A stretch of DNA of 64,000 nt from Siphonodentalium dalli (GCA_032622095.1 CP136064.1:187969794-188033793); one strand, 5' to 3'. Positions 47,532 to 59,054 are shown, counted from the stretch's first letter. Numbers and translations are program-made. The notes: generated by a model not told the origin, from the sequence alone.

Positions 47532-50000
47532 ACGAGAGGCCGATCACGATCGGCAGATGTTTAACCCATCCCTTGGCGATAGTAAATTGTTAGGATCAGA
47601 ATCATAATCTTTTAATGTTGAATTATAGAGTATACTGTTATGATCTAAAGTAGTATATGACAAATGTACATAATAACCAGTAATAACACAAATTATTGGA
47701 ATGTATGAGTCAATATAGAAGGGTTAATATAACATCTAAACTAGGGGTGCCACGATTAATCGTATAATCGATGAACCGTTGATAAAGCCGATAATCGATT
47801 ACCATTTCCGTCGTCGATTAATCTGCGTTATTTATTTCGGACGTTGGAAAATGCCAGTTATTGTTGAATACCCTGATTGTTTTTCACAGTATAATATACA
47901 ACCGAGGGGTTAACAACATTTGATCATGTATCAAAGAGATTCCGACAACTTGAGTACTACTAGTATATGTTGCAAACAGCCGGCAGTTCATTTGATGACA
48001 TGGTTACTCTTCGAGTCATTGTATATTCTTCAAATTGCATGGCACCATGATGGCGGCACTGCAGCTTTGAACTTATGCCGACATCGTTGTATATTTCTAC
48101 AAGAAAGGCGGCACTACGTCTTTGAAATGGACTGACTGTCAGTGAACTGAATGCCCTCGCCCTTGAATCTCATTGGACCAAAGGGGAGTTGATTGACCTT
48201 CTCTCGATATCAGGGAACCTACGGCATTTTAATCAGCGATATTCTCGGCGGTGTCATTTGCAGCAAGTATACTTTGTTTGTATAAGTATACTTAGATGTT
48301 ACTAGTACAGGCTATCGCTTATAGTGTGGTGACTGCTAAATGAAATTAACTATTACCAAATACTTATTTTTTTATGAGTCCTGAAATTTGCGGGCAGGGG
48401 CCCACCTTTGTAATTGTTATCCATGCTCTGGAAGTTCGCTGAAACTTATAGTTTCCGTAACATTAGATTCCTTTTTTTTAGGAACCACCGTCGGTCCGTC
48501 GTGCATTCCTACTTTTATATTGCTTGTATGTTTGGCTGTTAAATTAATCGCTACGTTCCAATGAACTCACAAATATTATAACCATGACATCGCCGAGAAC
48601 TTTGCTTGTATTGAACACATTGTGCTCATTAGTCATTACCAGTGGTTTATGATGCACTTTATTAACACAAAAATTACATCAGCCGAAGCCTCAAACAAGC
48701 AGCGAAAGCAGTTAACCAGCATCCAGTCAATATGGCAATAGGCCATATTACGGAATACTTCTACTGATGTTATTATTATTATGTACGATTAATCGATTAT
48801 AGTCGATTATTGAAGACCGATTATCGATTATCAAAATAAATAATCGTGGCACCTCTAATCTAAACTCTAGAGCCTGTCACCAATATCATAGTGTGAGCAG
48901 TTCTATTCATGTTGTTGCAAATTGCCATGTGAGATATCAAAATAATATAATTATTTATTTAGTGGAAAAGGTTAAAAGACATGGAATGGGTAAAAGGGTT
49001 TAAATCACCTATCTCTGCCCTGTTTGATCCAATGTAGTCCAATCATCCAAGGACTTATTAGAGAGCTCCATTGGTCTAGTTAAATAAATTCACATGGCTA
49101 AGTTGTGGTTAAAAAGATAGCTAAATCAATTTATCCAATAATTCACTAACTGCGTCTCTTATACAGAGCTAACATATGAGGGCTATAAATAACTCTCAAA
49201 GCAATAAACTATATTGTCTTTTATCTTGCTCACAGAGAAGCAGGTATTCATTAATTGTAAGTTACTTGGGTTATAATCTGGATAATTCTTAGTTTAAAAA
49301 GGGCCATATCTCTGGTATAACAAATTGGATCTAACCCATATTCAAACTCGTTCTGTATTTTGAGTTGAGAAACTCACATACCAAATTTGGTTCCTATCAG
49401 ATGAAAAATGGTTGATTTATCGAAGTACATGTATGTGTGAATCATATGTCAAAGGACCATAACTCCATTAAAAAAAATCCGATCAAACCCATATTCGAAC
49501 TCAATCTGTATGTTGGTCTGAGAAACTCATACACCAAATTTGGTTCCAATCAGATAAAAAATGTTTGAGTTATGGCAGAATTCATGAATTCTAAGTCGAA
49601 AAAGGGCCATAACTCCGTAATGAAAAGTCGGATCAAACCCATATTCGAACTCGATCTGTATTTTGGGCCGAGAAACTCACATACCAAATTTGGTTCCGAT
49701 CAGATAAAAAATGTTTGAGTTATGGCAGAATGCGTGAATTCTAAGTCGAAAAAGGGCCATAACTCTGTCAAAAAAAGTCGGATCAAACCCATATTCGAAC
49801 TCGATCTGTATTTTGGGCTGAAAACCCCATATACAAAATTTGGTTTTGATCAGGTAAAAAATGTTTGAGTTATCGCATTACACGTAAAGTGTCTACGGAC
49901 AGACGGACGGACGGTACGACGGACGGACGGACGGACACACGACGAGTGGTCAATCCGGACAACGACACTATGTTTACCATACATGGTATGGGTAAACATA
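47532..50000 (+). mobile_element. Pearl-like element (level 3b, family D)
   Basis: The 5' end ACGAGAGGCCGATCACGATC is shared with 36498 and 61806. Four ~144-150-bp units lie at about 49305, 49453, 49602 and 49752. Then come an ACGGACGG-type microsatellite (49896-49936), GAGTGGTCAATCCGGACAAC and the hairpin TGTTTACCATACATGGTATG, ending AAACATA. It is split by the hAT at 47742-48857. Confidence 0.8.
47742..48857. mobile_element. hAT MITE (level 4) with exact 8-bp target duplication
   Basis: TIRs are TAGGGGTGCCACGATTAATC on the left and GATTATCAAAATAAATAATC followed by GTGGCACCTCTA on the right. ATCTAAAC is duplicated exactly outside (47734-47741 and 48858-48865). CGATTAATCG-like motifs are repeated inside both ends. 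No transposase. Confidence 0.92.
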
Positions 50001-50834
50001 AAAAACCGCAACGTCGGTTGGGGCAGAATCACGTCGGTCGGTTTCGGTCGGCATTGTTTTAAACCGAAACCGAGTTGTTTTCTCGGTTAACCGCCCATCA
50101 CTAATACGCTTCGGGTGCAGACATTAAATCCCCGCGTTGAGTAAGTTTGACACTTTGCCCTAAGCGTTTTCATGCTTCGCCACAATGAGGCAGCGACTGG
50201 ATTAACGATAGGCCAACCGTTAAAACAACAGTACAGCCAAGCAGAGTCTCAATTTTATGTTACTATGGAATATAGGATCTTTTTTGTATTTCATCATACA
50301 TTAGTTTAATAGTCCAAACACATCGTCAACATTCATGTCAAAAATAATAAGAGTGATAAAGTTTTTATAATCCACGTTCCCAAATACTATTTTTGGATTA
50401 AAATGAACCAATGTTATCTCCCCTGCTGGGAATTCCTCTTAGTCACATGTATGAAGAATCCCCAAATCATAGTCTGTGATAAAGCAATTAATTGCAAATA
50501 ATTTTATTCAAAGAAATGCATCCTGCTGAAGCATCTGGGGCTCACAATGGCTGTTAATGTCGGAAAAGCACTGGTTAAAGACTTATTGTTCATGTCTGGT
50601 GGTCATTCATAACGGGTAAATTTTGTCATTTTTGCCTCAAATCACCGACTGCTGGTTGCATTTGACAGGTGGTCACTCGCGGCAGGTCATTTATCTAGTA
50701 AAACCAGTCCGTACAAAGTCAATGCTGTCATTAAAGCGAGGTGGTCGCTCACGGTAGTGGTCGCTCAATGCAGGTTTCACTGTACAGTTTGAAGTTGTCA
50801 GTGTCAAGTCCATTCTAAGTTGTAAAGTAATTAC

Positions 50835-51007
50835 CTCATGGGAACGAAATTTTGAGTCATCTAACTTCCGGACAGCATATTTCATGTCCTCCTTCCGTAG
50901 GAATTCAACCACTCCAGTACCATCCTTGAAGACATCAGCATAACACACATCTCCAGCTTCTCTCATGTGGTCCTTCAAATCTTGCCAACTCCCACTTGGA
51001 GGGAGAC
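50835..51007 (-). CDS. SRSF1: SRSF1-type splicing factor, RRM2 exon
   Basis: An acceptor (CTTACAG) at 51008-51009 completes a glycine codon. Then follow 57 codons: [20 protein letters not shown], then [20 protein letters not shown], then [16 protein letters not shown]. The donor GTAATT is at 50829-50834. The heptapeptide SWQDLKD is the signature of the pseudo-RRM of SRSF1-type SR proteins, which contacts GGA motifs in RNA. Identity to vertebrate SRSF1 is very high. The exon boundaries (phase 1 start, phase 0 end after SHE) match the adjoining exons. It is separated from the last exon by a 19,167-bp intron full of nested transposons, and from exon 2 by 879 bp. Confidence 0.96.
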
Positions 51008-51099
51008 CTGTAAGTTTATCAGAATGTTCTTGATAAAGAAAAATCATGGGGAAAAAATCATAAATTTATTTTTTATTTTAAATTAATATATTTTTAAAA

Positions 51100-51716
51100 C
51101 AAGAAATGCCCCCATAATGAAGAGACTCGTGAGCGAATTTATACCCTGACCACCAATAATTTGCAATGTTGTGTTACATGAAGTCTTTTTGAATATAATA
51201 TCCCCATAATTTCAGGAAAACCGATAAGATTTAATATCTGGGGCCAAGGTTATAGAAAATAGGCAACATCATCACCTGGTTTCCATATAAGGTACGTGTT
51301 GGTTTTGAAAATAGGTGCAATCCATTGAGTCTGTTAACGCATCTTATCACATCCGACCTTGACTTTTGACAAACAACAAGGCACACATATCGCAACAAAC
51401 TGTCACCCTCAGGTTAACCATCATGCCTTGTTTCGTAGAAATAATGTGATGTACACAAATGTTATGGAGTGGACACGAAGGGTAGTGTCTGAATGGTGAC
51501 TTAATTGAGAGAACGACCTTGTTCTGTGACCTTCAAAGATTGGAAAAACATTTTGTGCGTGATACATCATCTCCTCATTAGGAACAACAATGGCAAGTTT
51601 CAACATAATCCAATAAAGCATCATGATGTTATGAAGCGGACACGAAAAAATCTTACGGACGGACAGAAAAGACAAATACTAAATACTCCTGAACATTTCT
51701 TTCAGGGGGCATAAAA
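51100..51716 (+). mobile_element. Pearl-like element (family F) in the short intron
   Basis: It starts AACAAGAAATGCCCCCATAA and ends with GAACATTTCTTTCAGGGGGC followed by ATAAAAA, so the termini are partly complementary. Two units carry ATG(G/A)AG(T/C)GGACACGAA, and a GGACGGACAG remnant precedes the end. It occupies most of SRSF1-like intron 2. Confidence 0.5.
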
Positions 51717-51886
51717 ATTTTAAAATGTTCAGCTGAATTGTTTAAAAGATTAAAATATGCGGAAAGTGTACAAAGGGCTGCCCTTTTTGCAGGCCCTCAC
51801 GCCACTGAATAAAGGCTCCAAAGGGAGCCTGTTTCAACCTGTTAATCAATAATGAAGTAACTAGAGTTAAGTACTCAAAATCATAC

Positions 51887-52140
51887 CAGATACTAAAACT
51901 CTGTAATCAGATCTTCTTGACGGAGCACCACCACCACCTCTGCCCCGACCACCGCCAGATCCACGCCCACCACCTCCTCCAAATCCACCTCTGGAACCGA
52001 AGCCACCAGAGCCACCAGAGCCACCCGAGCCACCGCGGTCATCAAATCGTCCTGGAGCTGGGCCGCGGGGGAGCTCCACCCGGAGTGTGTACCCATCATA
52101 GTTATATCCATCACGGTCATAGATTGCATCATCAGCATCC
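51887..52140 (-). CDS. SRSF1: SRSF1-type splicing factor, end of RRM1 and glycine hinge exon
   Basis: An acceptor (TTTTTCAG) at 52141-52142 opens [20 protein letters not shown], then [10 protein letters not shown], the last strand and helix of RRM1. A long Gly/Ser/Arg linker ([11 protein letters not shown] ... [14 protein letters not shown]) follows, then [13 protein letters not shown], leading into RRM2. The donor GTATGA is at 51881-51886. SR proteins bind exonic enhancers through RRM1/RRM2 and promote 5' splice site choice; they act in the nucleus and shuttle. The exon layout equals the vertebrate gene. The exon with the RNP motifs and the N-terminus was not found between 52142 and 64000 and should lie further right, making the first intron more than 11.8 kb. 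Confidence 0.94.
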
Positions 52141-52231
52141 CTGAAAAATGGTATGGTACATGTATATTGGTTTCACTTTATCGTGAGGATGGTGTATCTT
52201 TTCCTAAACTTTCTGAAGGTACCATATATTA

Positions 52232-52369
52232 TCTATTATATATTTTTGGAACTTCTGTCTGTCTGCTTCTGTGTTATAGACTCGAAAACTGCTCGACCGA
52301 TCCGACTCAAATTTAGTATGAACAGTGTAGGACTACTTTGATCCCGGGAACAATATGGGCGGGTCCAAT
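52232..52369 (+). mobile_element. 5' part of a Helitron related to the 28778 element
   Basis: TCTATTATATATTTTTGGAA after an A, then GACTCGAAAACTGCTCGACC, match the start of the 28778 Helitron. It runs directly into the 162-bp array without a recognisable boundary, so the array may have grown inside a Helitron. Confidence 0.5.
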
Positions 52370-54978
52370 TTCATGTGCAATGGATTAAATTTTTAAATCC
52401 AAGATGGCCACTGGCGGCCATGTTTTTTGTCCGAATGACCCGAAAATGGTTCGTTCCCATCTACATTCCAATTTCAACAGCCATGACAAATTTTATGATG
52501 ATCAGACTAAAGGTACGACCTGTAGCCCGTGCTAAAGGATTTAGTCATACAAAGAGTAAAATCCAAGATGGCTGCTGGCGGCCATGTTTTTTGGCCGAAT
52601 GACCCCAAAATGACTCGTTCCCATCTACATGTCATTATTAACATGCTTGACAAATTTTATGATGATCAGACTAAAAGTAGGACCTGTAGCACGTGCTAAA
52701 GGATTTAGTCATACAAAGAGTAAAATCCAAGATGGCTGCTGGCGGCCATGTTTTTTGGCCATAAATGATTTTATGATGATCAGACTAAAAGTACGACCTG
52801 TAGCCCGTGCTAAAGGATTTAGTCATACAAAGAGTAAAATCCAAGATGGCTGCTGGCGCCATGTTTTTTGGCCGAATGACCCCAAAATTACTCGTTCCCA
52901 TGTACATGTCAATATTATCATCCATGACAAATTTCATGATAATCAGACGAACAGTACGACCTGTGGCCCGTGCTAATGGATTAAATATATTGAAATCCAA
53001 GATGGCCGCTGGCGGCCATGTTTTTTGTCCGAATGACCCCAAAATGACTCGTTCCCATCTAAATTCCAATTTAATGATGATCAGACTAAAGGTACGACCT
53101 GTAGCCCGTGCTAAAGGATTTAGTCATACAAAGAGTAAAATCCAAGATGGCTGCTGGTGGCCATGTTTTTTGGCCGAATGACCCCAAAATTACTCGTTCC
53201 CATCTACTTGTCAATATTATCATCCATCACAAATTTCATGATGATCAGACGAACAGTACGACCTGTGGCCCGTGCGAATGGATTAAATTTTAAAATCCAA
53301 GATGGCCACTGGCGGCCATGTTTTTTGTCCGAATGACCCGAAAATGGTTCGTTCCCATCTACAATCCAATTTCAACAGCCATGACAAATTTTATGATGAT
53401 CAGATTAAAGGTACGACCTGTAGCCCGTGCTAAAGGATTTAGTCATACAAAAGAGTAAAATCCAAGATGGCTGCTGGCGGCCATGTTATTTGGCCGAATG
53501 ACCCCAAAATGACTCGTTCCCATCTACATTCCAATTTCAACAGCCATGACAAATTTTATGATGATCAGACTAAAGGTACGACCTGTAGCCCGTGCTAAAG
53601 GATTTAGTCATACAAAGAGTAAAATCCAAGATGGCTGCTGGCGGCCATGTTTTTTGGCCGAATGACCCCCAAAATGACTCGTTCCCATCTACATGTCATT
53701 ATTAACATGCTTGACAAATTTTATGATGATCAGACTAAAAGTAGGACCTGTAGCACGTGCTAAGGATTTAGTCATACAAAGAGTAAAATCCAAGATGGCT
53801 GCTGGCGGCCATGTTTTTTGTCCAAATGACCCCAAAATGACTCGTTCCCATCTACATTCCAATTTCAACAGCCATGACAAATTTTATGATGATCAGACTA
53901 AAGGTACGACCTGTAGCCCGTGCTAAAGGATTTAGTCATACAAAGAGTAAAATCCAAGATGGCTGCTGGCGGCCATGTTTTTTGGCCGAATGACCCCCAA
54001 AATGACTCGTTCCCATCTACATGTCATTATTAACATTCTTGACAAATTTTATGATGATCAGACTAAAATTAGGACCTGTAGCCCGTGCTAAAGGATTTAG
54101 TCATACAAAGTGTAAAATCCAAGATAACAGCTGGCGGCCATGTTTTTTGGCCGAATGACCCCAAAATTACTCGTTCCCATCTACATGTCAATATTATCAT
54201 CCATGACAAATTTCATGATGATCAGACGAACAGTACGACCTGTGGCCCGTGCTAATGGATTAAATTTTTTAATCCAAGATGGCCGCTGGTGGCCATGTTT
54301 TTTGTCCGAATGACTCCAAAATGACTCGTTCCCATCTACATTCCAATTTCAACAGCCATGACAAATTTCATGATGATCAGACTAAAGGTACGACCTGTAG
54401 CCCGTGCTAAAGGATTTAGTCATACAAAGAGTAAAATCCAAAATGGCTGCTGGCGGCCATGTTTTTTTGCCGAATGACCCCAAAATGACTTTTTCCCATC
54501 CACATGTCATTGTTAACATCCATGAAAAAATTTATCATAATACGACCAAAGGTACGACCTGTAGGCTGTGCCAAAGAATTTAGTCATGCAAAGAGTAAAA
54601 TCTAAGATGGCTGCCGGTGGCCATGTTTTTTGGCCGAACAACCCCAAAATTACTCGTTCCCATCTACATGTCAATATTAACATCCATGACAAATTTCATG
54701 ATGATCAGACGAACAGTACGACCTGTAGCCCGTGCTAATGGATTGAATATTGAAATCCAAGATGGCCACTGGCGGCCATGTTTTTTTCCCGAATGAACCC
54801 AAAATGACTCGTTCCCATCTACATGTCAACAGCCATGACAAATTTTATAATGATCCGACCAAAGGTACGACATGTAGCCTGTGCTAAAGGAAATTGTTGA
54901 CGCATCACACACGGACACGGATGACGGATACCAAGCCATGGCAATAGCTCAAACTTTACAAAGTAAAGTTGAGCTAAA
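52370..54978 (+). repeat. Array of about 16 ~162-bp pearl-like family A units with terminal hairpin
   Basis: The block TCCAAGATGG(C/T)(T/C)GCTGGCGGCC followed by ATGTTTTTT recurs at about 52399, 52561, 52726, 52840, 52996, 53138, 53297, 53459, 53627, 53788, 53956, 54118, 54272, 54436, 54599 and 54759. Spacing is mostly 154-168 bp, with shorter units of 114 and 142. Two unit types are interleaved: one preceded by GCTAATGGATTAAAT and carrying TTGTCCGAATGACC, the other preceded by TTTAGTCATACAAAGAG and carrying TTGGCCGAATGACC. The array ends with an ACGGACACGGATGACGG remnant and a hairpin (AGCTCAAACTTTAC / GTAAAGTTGAGCT) plus AAAAA. Open frames across it are by-products of the repeat. Confidence 0.85.
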
Positions 54979-54979
54979 A

Positions 54980-55135
54980 AATAGCTCCCATCTAGTGGTC
55001 ATCCCCTATGATCAATATGAAGTTTGGTGAACGAATGAGGGATGTGGTCTGTAGAGTGTGCCAAAGGATTTAGTCATGCAAACAGTCAAATCCAAGATGG
55101 GCGCTGGCAACCATGTTTATCAACGAAATTCGGAA
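54980..55135 (+). repeat. One further diverged family A unit
   Basis: TAGCTCCCATCTAGTGGTCA, GAATGAGGGATGTGG and AATCCAAGATGGGCGCTGGC show one more unit, more like the dispersed copies at 19.7 and 43.6 kb than like the array. Confidence 0.6.
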
Positions 55136-56371
55136 AAAAACAAGAGATGGACTGTCGTCCGGTGCATACCCCCTCGTGGAATACCGCCTAGTGTGGGCAC
55201 ATCTATAACTTATGATGGCTATACTCAGACATATGGATCCAGAAATCAGCATTTTCATATAAACAAAGATGAATAACTATAGAACAAAAAACCAAAACAA
55301 ACAATTGAATGTACCATTAAATGTCATCATAGTGGTGAACATCCATACAAAATTTCATTGAGATCCGAGCATTACTGTTCAAGTTATGAGCTGAACAGAC
55401 ATCGGATGGATCAAACAGCCAACATTTCCAGATAAACAAAGATGAATTACTCTAGAGTGGAAAAGCAGAACAGAACAATGGAACCCCCTATTGAATGTCC
55501 TCATAGCAGTGAACATCTATACCAAATTCCATTGAGATCCCAGCACAACTGTTGAAGTTACGACATGAACAGACACCAGACGGACCAAAAAGCCAACATT
55601 TCCAGATGAACAAAGATGAATAACTCTAGAATGGAAAAGCAGAACAAAACGATGGAACCCTCTTTTTAATGTCCTCATAGTAGTGAACATCCATACCAAA
55701 TCCCATTGAGATCCCAGTACAACTGTCGAAGTTACGACATGAACAGACACCAGACGAACCAAAAAGCCAACATTTCCAGATGAACAAAGATGTTTAACTC
55801 TAGAATGGAAAATCCGAACAAAACAATGGAACCCTCTATTGAATGCCCTCATAGTAGTGAACATCCAAACAAAATTTCATTGAGATCCGAGCACTACTGT
55901 TCAGGTTATGACATGAACAGACACCAGATGGACCAAAAATCCAAAATTTCAAGATAAACAAAGATGAATAACTCTAGAATGGAAAATCCGAACAAAACGA
56001 TGGAACCCTCTATTTAATGTCCTCATAGTTGTGAACATCCACACCAAATTTGGTTGAGATCCCAGCACAACTGTTGAAGTTACGACATGAACAGACACCA
56101 GACGGACCAAAAAGCCACTATTTCCAGATAAACAAAGATGAATAACTCTAGAATGGAAAATCCAAACAAAACAATGGAACCCTCTATTTAATGTCCTCAT
56201 AATAGTGAACATCCATACCTAATTTCATTGAGATCCGAGCACTACTGTTCAAGTTATGACACGAACAGACATCGGACGGACGTACGGACTCACGCACGGA
56301 CGGACAGACGGACGGACGGACGGACAGGTGCAAAACAGTATACCCCCCTTTTTTTTTTAAAAGGGGGTATA
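55136..56371 (+). mobile_element. Pearl-like element (family G): six ~174-bp units, microsatellite, hairpin
   Basis: Units start at GATGAATAACTCTAGAATGG-like blocks at 55268, 55441, 55615, 55789, 55962 and 56138, a period of 173-176 bp. The array is followed by a GGACGGACGG-type microsatellite (about 56273-56325) and a hairpin terminus (TATACCCCCC ... AAAAGGGGGTATA). Minus-strand frames with internally repeated peptides (RGFH(C/R)FVRIFHSRV) are the array translated. Confidence 0.8.
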
Positions 56372-57394
56372 ATTATGGATCCCATCTAGAGGTCACCCTG
56401 AAGATCCATTCTTGGATTCGTTTCCAGAGAAATATCTACTAGTAAGTATTTACCCTGTATTTATCGATGTCGACGAATTGTTCGCCAAAAGTTGACTCCA
56501 GAATCCCAAGTCAACAGAACAATTGTACAATACAATATACCAACAATGGCAAGGAGAGTGTTAAAAGTTAAAACAAAAGCTGTGCTATTTAGTAAAATTA
56601 CTTACACAAACACCAGTGTCGCCCCTGAAGGTAAGCGTCACTTTTGTATGACTCCGTCTAAAGTGGGGCCACTTCCGGTGCGAGAAGAGTAATAGTCTAG
56701 TAATATAGGAACGATGCATAAGGCCAAAAAAATTGGATGGCAAAAACATCTAGGTAGGTAGGCAGGCAGGCATTTTTTAATTTTTGCACTTTTCTAGTTA
56801 TATGGCATAAGTATATCTCTACTACAAGTACATGTAGGCCACAGTCATCTACATGATAGTACTTGGTCCAATCAATCTATCCAACATATACATGTATTGG
56901 TGAAATATGTGGCTGTTCAATATCAACTTTAGAGTATTAAGCTATGACCAGGGACGTGGCTAGAGGTTCTCCATTGGGGGGGGGGGGGGGGACATGGCCA
57001 CCTTGAAATTACAAACTTCATTCGCCCTCCACCTTGAAATTATGAACTGCAAACATCATCCATCCCCGCCCCCCCTTGAGCCAGACTAAACTCCCATGTT
57101 TGCGAAATATCATTTAGGTTAGAATTTTCACAACTAAATTACTGCCCACCCCAGTTTACACCCCATCTGTTGAAAATTTCCAAACTTTTGAACACCCAAA
57201 TGGTTGAAAATTCACTGAAAGAATTTTCTGTTCAAAATTTTAACTGAAAGTGGGAAAATAATTGACTTTTGGTATAAAACTACAAATTTGAAACTAAATA
57301 CTAATTGAACTATCAACCTGAAACCCATTCAAAATTGGCCACTTTAAATACATCCTTCTCGAAGTTGACCACCATATCACAGTTACTGGATATA
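56372..57394. other. Non-coding stretch with G run
   Basis: A G run lies at about 56978-56990. AAGGCCAAAAAAATTGGATG and GGTAGGTAGGCAGGCAGGC near 56722-56770 look like one end of an AGGCC-type element without a partner. No SRSF1 first exon here. Confidence 0.4.
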
Positions 57395-57891
57395 AGGCCA
57401 AAATAAAAAAGGCCTGTGTTTCTGGTGACTCACCCGCCCCTATTCTGGCGCCCCTGACAGTTTTCATTTTATTGATTTTGCAAAATTAGTACGCATCCGA
57501 TTTTATTTTCCTTGTAAACTGATTCATTTCCGAAAAAATGGACACATCGACTGTACTGTTAAATCGGAAATTATACCACACTTTAGTTAGGTCACAGCTG
57601 AATCAATTAAATTTTTAATATAATATTCAATAAAACAATAAATTACACTACATGTACATGTATATTCTAATATTATGTACTTAATTTTATTATTTTATAG
57701 TACATTACAAACAAGGAGAAGAAGTTCAGGAGGGGGGGGGGGGGGGGGGGGGGGGGGGTATTCATATCTATTTTGAGCAAAGTTGAAAATAAAATGAAAA
57801 AATTAAATAAAATGAAAAGCCACCCACCTGCCCCTATTTTGTTCTTGCAATGTCACCAGAAACACAGGTACATGTAAATATTTTTTGGCCT
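57395..57891. mobile_element. AGGCC-TIR element with a poly-G tract
   Basis: The left end AGGCCAAAATAAAAAAGGCC, then TGTGTTTCTGGTGAC, is mirrored by the right end (GTCACCAGAAACACAGGTAC ... TTTTTTGGCCT). CCCGCCCCTATT and CTGCCCCTATTTTG lie inside, and a G run of about 28 is at 57732-57759. Confidence 0.7.
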
Positions 57892-59054
57892 AAACTTAAA
57901 TTTAAAAAAAAACAGGTTTTAAAAAATTTCTAAATGGTATCACCATGAACGGAGCGAAAGTAGTGATAAGATAAGATACGATTTATTGGTCTTTTGAAAC
58001 ATATTGATGTTGGACAACCAACATGTAAAGATAAAATAACAAAAGTGATATAACACGTACCAGGTTAACAGATTTAGTAAGATGTAGAATAAATTTTTAC
58101 TGGACTCAGGTCACCAGCAGAAGGGTGTGATATATGGTACATAGTCTCTTCCAATTCAATTCAATAATGTATTCAACACATTTAATAAATCATATACAAT
58201 AATATTTTTGCAACAACATATTATCATTTAAAATATAGCTTTAAAACGACTCTGAGTTATACCCATATCCTTATTTCCCTCAACACAACAGGTATAAAAA
58301 AAATTGTAGAGTATCAGCTTTTTCACATTCTATACTAAATCGGATGTATTTAAGCATGTGATTTCGATAAACCAGGGTTCTTCAACCAAAGTTTCGTTGA
58401 AACTGAGTCCCGAAAGTAAGTTTCACCATAATGGAACTTGGAACACCTGGTGACCCAGTTATCTCACGACGATTTGTGCACGACTTATGCGCTACATTTT
58501 GAACATACTGACTACGTTGAGTTTTTAACACTGTCACATCCAGTCACCCACGGCAAGTGATTGATCAATGTGCCATGTACTAGAGTAACTAGACCAAGTC
58601 TTTTCGGTCCACAACAGCTTGGGATATTGATTGACATCATCCCAAGCGATATCCCAAGCTGTTGTGGCCCGACACGACTCACTTGGTCTAGCCATGCGCC
58701 TACATTATAGTCTTTTAACTCTTATTGTGGGAAGTACCGTATATTCATTGAATGTTCTGACTAGTCATGGACTAGTCGACAGTGGAAGCTGTCGACGTTA
58801 AGATAGTCAACTAATCATTTCAACACTATATAAGACTGTAAAGGAGTTGTCCGGTACTAACAGGTGACCAAAAGCCATCAGGGATAGCATAAGAAAACAG
58901 CCCTAAGACCATTTATTTCCGTTATGGTCCCCAATGTATTCAGGCCACATGAGAGACCGGAACACACCCATACGCATCCTACAATCGCAACCCACTGTTT
59001 TAAAAATACATTATGTTTGATTTAATTGTGAAATTGGAAATTAGTGCAGGGATT
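57892..59054. other. Non-coding stretch with a small inverted repeat
   Basis: It contains the inverted repeat at 58589-58691 and otherwise AT-rich sequence with no recognised gene. Confidence 0.4.
58589..58691. repeat. 103-bp foldback repeat
   Basis: CTAGACCAAGTC, then GGTCCACAACAGCTTGGGAT, is mirrored by ATATCCCAAGCTGTTGTGGCC, then ACTTGGTCTAG. The loop is short. Confidence 0.8.

Larger units (their letters stand above)
45278..50103. mobile_element. hAT element (level 2) with exact 8-bp target duplication
   Basis: The left end TAGTGATGGGCGGTT and the right end AACCGCCCATCACTA are inverted. The 8-bp ATACGCTT lies directly outside both ends (45270-45277 and 50104-50111). CGGTTTCGGTTT/AAACCGAAACCG motifs lie inside both ends. 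It is interrupted by a TIR element at 46157-47185 and a pearl-like element at 47532-50000. No intact transposase. It is the same family as the TIR near 7206. Confidence 0.9.
44452..50782. mobile_element. TA-flanked element (outermost of a four-level nest)
   Basis: The left end CAGTGAAACCTGTTATGAGA and the right end (CTCAATGCAGGTTTCACTG) are inverted repeats, each bordered by TA (44450-44451 and 50783-50784). Just inside, GGTGGTCGC motifs are repeated on both sides. This fits a pogo/Tigger- or other Tc1/mariner-type element. Of its 6.3 kb, 4.8 kb is the nested hAT at 45278. No transposase was recognised in the remaining ~1.5 kb. Its right end is 53 bp from SRSF1-like exon 3. Confidence 0.75.

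Noticed and set aside
52375-53926. Several 60-124-codon ORFs across the 162-bp array
   Set aside because: They occur on both strands and in several frames, repeat the unit sequence and break wherever the unit length varies.
52370-54978. CRISPR-like array
   Set aside because: Eukaryotic context; units of ~162 bp are repetitive along their whole length with no unique spacers.
55517-56212. Minus-strand ORFs with internally repeated peptides that look like a repeat protein
   Set aside because: The repeats coincide exactly with the 174-bp DNA units, and open frames occur simply because the unit length is a multiple of three in those copies.
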